A stretch of 64,000 bases of DNA from assembly GCF_027887165.1 (NCBI RefSeq), contig NC_077235.1, forward strand, positions 3,365,506 through 3,429,505, given 5' to 3'. The notes under the pieces were generated by a model. That model did no database searches. It had not been told where the DNA came from and saw only the letters and a list, made by a program, of their open reading frames with translations. This DNA is from Monodelphis domestica (taxonomy: Eukaryota > Chordata > Mammalia > Didelphimorphia > Didelphidae). Positions 55,549 through 64,000 of this stretch are shown here, piece after piece; position 1 is the stretch's first letter; each line of letters opens with the position of its first letter. The translations under genes and the position numbers were made by a program.

Positions 55549-58500
55549 CTACATGGAGGAGACAAGAAGAACAGACAGTCAGCTTCTGACCTCCCAGAGA
55601 GAGTTTCCCCTTCCTAACCCACCTGATAAGGAAAGGAGTTCAGGTTCCACTTTGTTACTTCCTAGCCTGGACAAGCCACAAATCCCCCTAGACCTCGGTT
55701 ATCTCAGCTCTAAAATGGAGAGAGCATTCACTCAAAGTAGGACTGCATTTTTTGAACCCCTCACCTTCCATCTTAGAATCAATCTTGTATATTGGCTCCA
55801 AGGCAGAAGAGCAGTAAGGGCTAGGCCATGGGGGTGAAGTGACTTGCCCAGGGTCACCCAGCTAGGAAGTATCTGACACCAGATTGGAACCCAGGACCTG
55901 TAGGCCTGGCTCTCCACCCACTTAGCCACCCAGCTACCCCCAAGAACTGCATTTTCATCTCAGTTAAGATGGGTATCATTAGCTACAGAACTAAACTGGG
56001 GTGGGGACCAGAAATAAGGCTTAAGAAGCTAGACACACAGGAAGAACTTGGAATGAAGGAAGTCTCTGATTTAAAAAACCCCAGAGGTGCCTGCAGCAGG
56101 CAGACTCCTCAGAGGCTTTTGTCCAGAAGCTGGCTGCCTAGAGACTTCCAGTGACTCTAAGGAAGCTTGCCTGCATGTGTACACAAAGAAGGAACGAGTG
56201 CGCGCCCCCATCCTCAGGATCTCCTAGAACCTGAAATAAGTGTTGTTCATGGATCTGGGTGAACTGCTAGCACGCTGTCTTTCCATGGGGGAGGATGGAG
56301 AGAGAATGAGGCAGTCAGCTCACCGCCTCTCCTGAGTCAAAGGCCTCCTCTGCCAAGAGGGGATAGTCCTCCCGGGGGCACATGAGAGAGAGCCAGAGGC
56401 GGGGAAGAGTGTCACTGCTCCTCTCTCTCTCTCTCTCTGAGCCTCATTTCCCTCTTTTGTAAAGTGGAGAGAAATCCCCCTGCAGACCCTTTAAGGGCAA
56501 GAGGAAAAGGTCCATTATTGCCCTGTTCAGACTGACCCCAGAGCTTCTTTGCCACCACCAAGTGATGATCAGGTCGGGGCTATGGGATGTTCCCAAACAC
56601 CAACACACGGAAATACTCAGAGATGCCTGTCCCATGGACACTTGGTCTAATCCAGCCTTCCCATCCTTGGGAAGGGGTGCTCAGAGCCTCTGCGGTCCTC
56701 CCCCTGAGAGCCAGTTGGCCATCTTGGTTTTCTTCCTACTCAAGCAGCCCCCACCAACTTCTGGTCCTCCATCACCTGTCACCTGGCCTACTCGGAGAGC
56801 TTCCTACTGTCAGCGCTCCGAATCACACATTCCTAAGCTCCATCCCCAAAGCGAAGGAGTTCCCGACTGTCTTGAGAACAAATTCCAAAGGCCTCCACTG
56901 GACTTTTGAAGCCCTGGCTCTGGCCATCCCTTCCAGCCTTCCAGATTCTTCTTCTTCATTCCCTCGAGCGTCTGCAGACTGCCCTCCCTGGTGTCACTTA
57001 TGTAAGAGAGCTGCCATGCCTCCCTCCCATGTCTTTGCACCGGTGGGCCCTCCCCTTGGTCTGAGATCCACTCCCTTCTAGCCTGCACCTCTTCCCATGC
57101 CTGGGTTCCTCACCTAAGGCCTCCTCCCATTTCCTATACTGACTTACATGGGTCACGGCAGACTTGGTGACTTCAGTGCCTCACACATAGTAGGCCCTTT
57201 GGGAATGCCTGTTGGTTGTTTAGGAGCGCCCTGTCCACAAAGTCCAAGTTTGTTAGGGTTGGAAGGGTCCTTGGGGGGGGGGCTGGTCATTTATTTGAAC
57301 AGTGGCTGGGTCCTGGGATGGGAGGGGGCATACAGTGACCTAACCTGAGGCCAGCTTGCTCTCCCTCTCTGGAAGTGTGACTCACCTCCACTCCCAAGCA
57401 TCTTCCTCTTCCCAGGCACCACCCTTCCTGGGCTGCTGCCTCCACCCCACACACCCTCACTTCCCCCCATTGGTCCGGCTGCCTCTCCTCAGGTTCCAGC
57501 CTAAAGCTTGTTTCCGACCAAGGACCTCCTTGGCAGCCTCTTCACAGGCTCCCTCGAATGAGGGGCTCCAGGCAGATGGATTGCTCCACACCTTCTCCAG
57601 GGAGTGGAGGGCGAGAGGCCAACTTCCCACCAAGCCTGAGGCTATCCTGACCCCAAGTGGCTAACCCAGGGGACCGTCTGGACTGCTAGAAGTCTCAGAA
57701 GGCCCTCCACTGCCCCAATGAGAACTGGGAGGAAGCCCAGGCGTGGCTCAGCCCAAGGCTTGCTGAGTGAGACCCTGCCACCAGAGCTTGGAGGAGTGAG
57801 GCTGACTGAGGGTCCTCTCCTAGTGCCAGGGCTGGGGCCAGCTGGGGTGTTGGAGGGTGGTGCTCTAGCACCGACAAGGCGGGAGGCCTTTCCCAGGTTG
57901 AGGCTTTCAGGCTTCCCAAGGTGCCTGCTGGCCCCCTTTCCAAGCCCAATTCAAGTCGGTCAGTGGGTGGGTGGGGGTTACGAGCACAGGTGCAACTGGC
58001 TTCCTGAAGCTCTTTGAGTTCTTCCAGGTGGGAACCTGGGCCAAGTCTCCCAAGGTTCAAGGCTTCCTTCCATAAAATGAAAGGCCTGGACTCATCGCCG
58101 CAAGGCCTCCTGCCATTTTAAATGGGAAACCGGGCTTCAGCCCCCCCCCCCCCCAAAGCCCAGAACCTCTGCTCTGAAGCTCGAGACAATGAGTACCAAT
58201 AGTAAGCAGCCAGGAACTCCCGACATTAACCACACTGAGAGCAGAGGCAGCTGCTAGAGACCCGTCCCTTTGGGAGCTGGCAGGGGTTTAATAAATGTTG
58301 ATTTGACTGCCAGTTACAAACCGCTTCATTGGACACTGACTTTGGACAAGTCAGTGTCCAGCATCTCTCTAAGACCATTTAGGTTCCTGAGCAGTTGGGA
58401 ATCTGTAAAGGGAATGGAGGTTCCCTCTGCCTCTGAGATCAAGTGTCTAGAACAGAAGCTGAAGGTGTTACTATCATCTTCTCAGAACCTCCCAGCAACC

Positions 58501-59403
58501 ATGTGTGATGAAATAGATGCGACGGACATTTTCAGCCCCATTTTACAGATGGGGAGACTGAAGCTCAGGGGGTGTAGGGGTTGGAGGCCAATCATATTGG
58601 CCATATTAGACCCCCGACTTTCAGGGACTGGCCTTTTAGCCTCGAGTTACTTACTGGACACCCCTTCCCCGAAGCAAGCATCTAAGGGCCTTTGGCTGGT
58701 GGCCCGGGGCCCCACTTAGACCAGAAGGAGGGAGGGAAGGGCCCTCTCCTCCCTGACCTCATCCTGGGCTTCCAGGAGCAGGGTGGGGCGCCTCAGCTGG
58801 GAAGTGGCAGAGCCGCCCTCTCTCCCTGCTGCAAAGAAAGGGATGACTCACATCTTGGCCCCAAGGCTTTGAGACCCATTTGTGGGGGGTGGAGACAAGG
58901 AGGAAGGGAGGGCAGGTGTGGAGACTGGCCACATCACATGGTTCCCCAACCAGAACACCCCCCCCCCATTCTCCTGCAGCTGACCTCTCCAGTCTGGAGT
59001 GACTCAGTTTCCTCCTCTGAAAGATGAGGAGCTTCTCAGGTTCACAGACCTCTGGGGCCTGACCCTCCCCCCTGCTCCTGCCCCACTCACCCCGGGGGGG
59101 CAGCGCTCGGTGGCCTGCTGGCCTCACCAGCCTCACAGCGTCGACACGGAAGGTGCGGTTCTCCCGCGGGTGACCTTGTGGGTCGGCGCTCTGCCGGTAT
59201 AGCTCCAGCATGTACTGCAGGGGGCGCCCTCGAGCTGGCTGCCATTGGGGGGTCTTTGGGGGCACTTCTTGCAGCAGCGCCCTGAGTAGGGGCAGCTGCA
59301 GAGCCACGTGGGCAGGAGCCGCAGCATCCTGGGAGTTGGTACCCTTCAGGGAGCTCAGCTCCAGGACAAAGAGCAGGGCCCACAGGAGCCAGTCTGCCTC
59401 CAT
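54722..59403 (-). CDS. BMP15: BMP15, bone morphogenetic protein 15 (two exons)
   Basis: Oocyte-secreted TGF-beta ligand that acts on granulosa cells, often with its paralogue GDF9. Two exons give 379 residues (human 392), with the intron after base 1 of a glycine codon (LPPR-G-PWYVQ), matching the human junction. Order: signal peptide MEADWLLWALLFVLELSSLK, prodomain with the conserved LQYMLELYRQSAD and a HPRENRT glycosylation site (Asn82), an R-Q-V-R furin site at 256-259, and a 120-residue mature domain ending SCTCR. QCSLHPF, NYCKGSC, PSCIPYKYTPISVLL and ILYKEY are diagnostic. The usual inter-chain cysteine is a serine (PSC rather than CC), as in other BMP15. Cys320 (GLCSPNHA) is additional. 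An in-frame ATG lies 51 bases upstream, but only the chosen one begins with a signal peptide. The frame is intact. Confidence 0.97.
55745..55945 (-). mobile_element. tRNA-derived marsupial SINE in the BMP15 intron
   Basis: Minus-strand copy with head GGGGGTAGCTGGGTGGCTAA, about 200 bases upstream of BMP15 exon 2 on the sense strand. Confidence 0.82.
56421..56440. repeat. (CT)n microsatellite
   Basis: About nine CT units in the BMP15 intron. Confidence 0.9.
56740..57220 (+). mobile_element. L2 LINE fragment in BMP15 intron 1
   Basis: L2 3' region ending GTGCCTCACACATAGTAGGC, followed by CCTTTGGGAATGCC. Lies in the BMP15 intron, antisense to the gene. Confidence 0.55.
58141..58155. repeat. 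Poly(C) run
   Basis: A homopolymer of about 15 C in the BMP15 intron; length may be unreliable in the assembly. Confidence 0.9.
59091..59403 (-). CDS. BMP15: BMP15 exon 1
   Basis: Residues 1-104 plus one base: signal peptide and the first part of the prodomain, ending AGHRALPPR. Donor GTGAGT. High G+C compared with exon 2. Confidence 0.95.
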
Positions 59404-59451
59404 GGACCACGGGTGCCCCTGGATGGGGAGAGGAAGTGAGGGAGCTGAGGG

Positions 59452-59481
59452 CACGTGGGGACCTAACCTATCAGACAGCTG
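59452..59481 (-). promoter_or_regulatory. Two E-boxes upstream of the BMP15 start codon
   Basis: CACGTG at 59452-59457 and CAGCTG at 59476-59481 lie 49 and 73 bases upstream of the ATG. E-boxes bound by oocyte bHLH factors such as FIGLA are known for oocyte genes; that they act here is inference. No TATA box was found. Confidence 0.35.
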
Positions 59482-60099
59482 CCCTTAGGAGACCTGTGGG
59501 GCTGGGGTTCAGGGGTGCATCAGCCCCGAGCAGCTCAGCCCAGCCCAGCCAACCTAGGTGCCCCAGAAAGGGCCAAGAAGGAAGCCCCAGATGCCCTTCT
59601 CTCCCCTCCCCTGCCTTACTCAGCTGATTCCACTCCTGCCTCTTATGAGCCAACTAGAGGGGAGGGACTGTGGGTTGGAGGAGGCCTTTGGTTGGCTCCC
59701 CCTCCAGGAAGCCTACAGCCCTTCTTGCTGACTTCCAGCTGCTTTCCTAAAGAGGGGAATCTGGAGAATTCCTTGGGGGTGCAGGCTGGGGGCCAAAGAA
59801 CAGCGTGCCCCAAACAAAATAGGCTCCTACTTCCTCACTTCTCTTCCTCACTTCTCTAAGGGCAGTGCTGCCTGGGGGGAAATGTCCTGGAGACTCCATC
59901 CAAAGGTTGGCTTCTAGGTCTGCCTTTGTGCCTGCATCCCTCTCTGGGCCTCAGTTTCCCCCTCAATGAGGCAAGCATTTGTTAAGTGACTCCCTCATGC
60001 CAGGCTTGGTGCTGGGCACTGGAGATACAAAGCCAGAAAGTAAAGGAGCTGTGCCCATGAAGAGCTGGAGTTCTCTCTGGGAAATGAGCCCTCCAGACT

Positions 60100-62035
60100 G
60101 ATTGGTGGCCAAGGAAACCTCAGGCTCAGACCTGCTCTGTTTACTAGACTCTGGGCAGGAGCGGGACCTGCCCCATTGGCAGAACTGTTGTGCCCAACTC
60201 TTCATGACCATGCGGCCGAGCACACCGGGCCCTTCTGTTCTCCACTGGCTCGAGATCCGCTCACTTCCATCTCCTCCTCCTCCTCCTCCTTTAGCCTTCA
60301 GGCTCTCCCAACATGGGGAACACTTTGCCAGGGAGTCCCGTCTTCTCATTGGGTGGTCAAGTGTTTCCGCTTCCACTTTAGTGTTTGTCCTTGCAAAGAA
60401 TAGTGTGACGGGGTGACGCTGGCCCAGGGACTCTCCAAAGTCTTCTCCAGCAGCGCCACCGCTCCAAAGCGTTGATTCTGCGGCCCTCAGTTTTCTGAGA
60501 GGCCGATCCTCCCAGCCGCACGGAGCTTTGAGGTCCCGTGCTGGCAAGGTGACGTCTCTGCTTTTGAGATGCGGTCCAGACTGCCAAGGAGCCAGGGAGC
60601 GAGCGAGCACCTTCTCTTCAGGGCTGCAGTCGGCCTCTGCAGGGATCTTGGAGCCCAAGAATGTAAAAGCTGGCCCTGCTTCCACTTCGACTTCCTCTAT
60701 TTGCCAGGGAGCGATGGGATCAGTTACCAACATGTTGGTTTTTGAAATAGAAAGCTTCAATCCGGCTTTTACATTTTCTTCTTTCATCCTCAAGAGCTTC
60801 TTAATTCTCCTTTACTTTCTGCTGTCATCAATGTTCAGGTTTCTCCCAGCAACCTTAATTCTGACTTTTGATTTGTCCCACCTGGCATCCTGCCTGATGC
60901 CCCGTGGAGTGAAGTGAAATAAATCAGGGAACAACAGACAGCCTTGTCATACTCCTTCCTGAACCCCAAAGCGATCATTCGTTCCATGGTGGGTTCTAAC
61001 TGTTGCTTCTTGCCCCACATGCAGGCTCCTCAGGAGACCAGTGAGATGGGCCACTACTCAAATCTCTTTGAGCACTTGCCCCATTTTGCCTGGATCCACA
61101 CAAAGGCTGGCATGGGAAATGAGCATAAGCATTCTGTCATTTGAACGCCCTTTGGCATTGCCCTTCTTTAGGGTTAGGAGTGAAACTGATCTTTGCCAGG
61201 CCAGTGGCCCCGGCTGAGTGTTTTCCAAATTTGCTGGCATATTAAGTGCAGCACTTTAACAGCATTGTCTTTTAGGATTTGAAATACCTCCACAACCCTG
61301 ACTTAGCGCTGCTTCCTAGGGCACGCTTGACATCATTCTCTGGGATGTCTGGCTCTAGATCAGTAACCACATCACGGTGGTTCTTGGTGATGGGAAAATC
61401 TTTTGTATAGTTTCACTTTTTAACCGTTTCTACTTCTGTTACATCTTTTGTCTCTGGTCATGCCCGTTGGGAAACACTCCTTTGACATCTCTGGTTTTCT
61501 TGTCGTCTTTCCCATTCTGTTTCTCATTTAAGAAAACCTTCTAATGTCTTCTTGCTATTGGCTGGAGTTCTGCATTCACTTGCTTAGCTCTTCCCCTTTC
61601 ATCTTCCTTCTTTCCTGGGCTCCTGGTAAAGCCTCATCAGATGGCCATTTGGCTTTCTTGCTCTTCTTTTTCTTGGAGCTGTTTTTTGTTGCTGCCTCCT
61701 CTATGTATTGTGAGCCTCTGTCTAGACTTCTTCAGGCACTAGTATAGCGACCAGATCGAATCCCTTAAGTCTATTCATTGCTTCCACTTCATATTCATTG
61801 GGGATGTTGGTTGGATCATGTTGCTACTTACTGTCCATGGAGTTCTCTGGGCAGACACTGGAGCGGCCTGCCATTTCCTTCTCCGGTGGGCCAGACCCCT
61901 TTTGTCCAAACTCTCCGCTAGGGCCTGGCCATCCTGGGTAACCCTGCGTGGACGGCATAGCTCAGAATTTCAGTGAGCCACGCAAGCTCCTCCTCCACAA
62001 CAAGGCAGTGACTCAGGGGGGGTCCCTCTGAGGTC
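60100..62035 (-). mobile_element. RTE/BovB-like LINE fragment, degenerate
   Basis: The minus strand translates to pieces such as AGLKLSISKTNMLVTDPIAP, FTFLGSKIPAEADCS and LKSRDVTLPARDLKAP, the end of the reverse-transcriptase region of RTE LINEs. Further pieces lie upstream (GRMPGGTNQKSELRLLGE). The frame is broken in many places. The 3' end lies near 60.1 kb. Confidence 0.85.
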
Positions 62036-62039
62036 ATTC

Positions 62040-62195
62040 CCAGTTCATTCTGTTTATAACTTGTTTGCGTGTGGTTCTTTGCATGTTGTCTACCTCATTA
62101 GGCTGTGAGCTCCCTGAGGAAAGGGACTATCTTTTGTCAGTGCTTACCAGAGTGCCTGGCACATAGTAGGTGCTAAACAAATAGCTGGTTAATGA
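62040..62195 (+). mobile_element. L2 3' end fragment
   Basis: GGCTGTGAGCTCCCTGAGGA, then GTGCCTGGCACATAGTAGGT; a clear L2 terminus directly adjoining the RTE fragment. Confidence 0.75.
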
Positions 62196-62544
62196 CCCAT
62201 GGCCTGACTGTGCTCCCAGCAGGGGGCGTCACACACCTTCTGACCTCAGAACTCTCACTGCCCCAAAGCTTGCTTGGCATTTCTATGGAAAATTCTTATT
62301 GGCAAAGGGCCTGCTCCCCACAGCAGTTCTGAGGGGAAAGATGGCCAGCTTTATAGAAGAAGAATTCACCCCAGAGTGGTGAATTGTCTTGTGTCCTAGC
62401 ATCATCGAGTAGCAAGTATCCGAGGCCTGGTTTGAACCCTCATCGTGCTCACTGCAATTCTAGGTCTCTATCCACTAAGCCACACTGCTGACTGCTTTTA
62501 TCTCATCTTGGTGCACCCAACTTGATTTTTATGGAGTCTAGCTT

Positions 62545-62762
62545 TGTGCAATGGCTTTTGTTGTTGTCCTTCAGCTGTTTCAGTTGTAGCTGAGTCTTTG
62601 GGATCCCATTTGGGGTTTTCTTGGCAAAGATACTGGCAAGGTTTGCCATTTCCTTCTCCAGCCCATTTCACAGATAAGGAAACTAAGACCAACTTGCCTA
62701 GAGGCAGACGGTGAGGAAGTGTCCAGCCTGGCGTTCTAGCCACTGCTCCCCCTAGCTGCCCC
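62545..62762 (+). mobile_element. RTE-related SINE fragment
   Basis: GGGATCCCATTTGGGGTTTT, CTTGGCAAAGATACTGGCAA and GCCATTTCCTTCTCCAGCCC are the hallmark blocks. It ends CCCCTAGCTGCCCC. Confidence 0.75.
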
Positions 62763-62769
62763 TATGATA

Positions 62770-64000
62770 CTTCTGGTGATGGGCATTTGTGGTACTGAGG
62801 CCCAAGAAACCCCCTTCTTTTGGGAGAAGCAGACACTTAGAATGGGAGGGACCCGGCTACTTCCTGCTGTTGGCATTGGCTACCTCCTGAGACAGTGCTT
62901 GTGGAGAAGCCCAGCTAACCAGCATGGGACCCGGGGAGCTTTGCCCAGGTGGCTGACAGCTTGGGCCGGCTTGCTTTTCTCCCACTCTGTCCCAAACTCC
63001 CATCCCCTAATGTGGTGGGCTGAGGGACACGGTTGTCCTTGTGAATAGGTAAGATCCCAGGTCAGGCCTACCAGAGCTCTGCCTGGATTGCCTGAATTCC
63101 AGACCGAGCATCTTGCCTGCCTTTGGTCTCCTTTCGTGGCTCCTTTCCTGTCCCACTCTAGATCCCCCACCGAAAAGTGATCTGGAACCTCCTGACCTGG
63201 CCCTGGTTCCTGCTTTCTCACTTTTCCCTATGCATATTTCCTTGACTGGAGATCCCGGTTTCTGTTCCGTGGCGTTCCTTCATTGAACCTGACCTCGGCC
63301 CCTCTCTTCCCCAAAGGCCCTGAACTCCAGGTGTGCTGAGGTTCCAGAAGCTAGGCCCTGACTTGCTAGGCCTGGGCCCTTGAGGGTTCCTCGGCCTGGT
63401 GAGTCTTTAACACTTCAAGACCATCTCGTTCTTGCCCATCCCCCACCCCACTCTGTTTCCAGATGAGTAACCGGTTTTCCAATTTAGAATTTCCCATAAT
63501 CTTCCAGACCTCTTGTATTTCAAACTGCGTCGCTGGATAATTTACACCCATTTCCCAGAAATGTTTGGCAAATCTAGCCATTGCTGTGTGAAATCAGCCT
63601 TGAAGAGCAGCACTGCGTGAGGCCCAGGCCCCCACCGGGAGTGCTCTTGCTGACGGGGCCTGTGGCCAAGGCGATAAGTAATTGAGGCGCCCTCTACCTG
63701 CTGTCAGGTTTCCTCTGTGCTCACGGGAAGCTCCTTGTGCTGGAGGCTCTGGAGACAGACCTTTTTCACTTCTCACGTGGCTTTCTTATTGCTGTCCCTA
63801 TGAATAAGGCGCCCACAGAGTCAGCCATTGAAATAGCAGAGTTTGGGCTCTCGTTCCCTGGCAGCCACAGAATCGTGCCCTCAGAGCCAGAAGGGCCAGC
63901 CGGTCCAACGAGGACCAGAGAAACTGAGTCTCACCTGGCAACAAAACAATAAGGGCAGGATTCAAACTCAAGTCCTCTTACTCTAGGTCTAGCACTCTCA
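62770..64000. other. Right flank, unassigned
   Basis: No exon recognised. A MIR-like segment appears at about 63.86-64.00 kb. Confidence 0.5.

Noticed and set aside
59401-59454. Upstream in-frame ATG for BMP15
   Set aside because: Starting there would place 17 residues without signal-peptide character (PSAPSLPLPIQGHP) before the clear signal peptide beginning MEADWLLW.
59963-60793. 276-codon open frame on the minus strand
   Set aside because: Its first half is the degenerate reverse-transcriptase end of an RTE/BovB-like LINE; the rest is shadow.

Overview
This window looks like GC-rich euchromatin from a marsupial, probably the X chromosome. The protein-coding genes are mammalian in exon structure. 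The interspersed repeats are L1, RTE/BovB-like LINEs, CR1/L3, L2, MIR, and tRNA-derived SINEs whose head reads GGGGCAGCTGGGTGGCTCAG, a mixture typical of marsupials. The genus cannot be fixed from the sequence alone. I recognised no retroviral or other capsid-bearing fossil, no CRISPR array, and no tRNA or rRNA gene.

Left part (about 5.4-26.9 kb, minus strand): the first twelve coding exons of PHKA1, the muscle-type alpha subunit of phosphorylase kinase. They encode residues 1-415, the glucoamylase-like N-terminal domain. Every exon has canonical AG/GT borders and the reading frame is intact across all junctions. The 5' end sits in a CpG island at about 26.8-27.6 kb. The gene runs off the left edge; exon 13 was not found in bases 1-5386. 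An L1 copy with a perfect 15-bp target-site duplication sits just upstream of exon 8, and the duplicated bases include the likely branch point.

Middle part (about 27.6-45.5 kb): no gene found. It holds MIR, L2 and SINE copies, a hAT-type MITE, simple repeats, and a candidate regulatory block at about 40.4-40.75 kb with paired homeodomain sites and a near-perfect RFX X-box. A related homeodomain motif recurs at 45.2 kb.

Right part (about 45.6-59.4 kb, minus strand): two secreted-ligand genes in the same orientation. The first, pieced together here from three small exons at 52.2, 46.6 and 45.65 kb, encodes a 103-residue LEAP2-like prepropeptide. It has a signal peptide, a furin-type RXXR site, the LEAP2 receptor-binding start MTPFWR, and four cysteines at exactly the LEAP2 positions 17, 23, 28 and 33 of the mature peptide. 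A TATA box and a CCAAT box lie upstream. The second is BMP15 (two exons, 379 residues, apparently intact), with an extra cysteine in the mature domain. In human, the BMP15 paralogue GDF9 lies next to LEAP2 on 5q31, so BMP15 plus a LEAP2-like gene here look like the second half of an ancient duplicated block. This LEAP2 paralogue is the most interesting content of the window.

Far right (59.5-64 kb): an old RTE/BovB-like LINE, an L2 end and an RTE-type SINE; no gene was recognised there.
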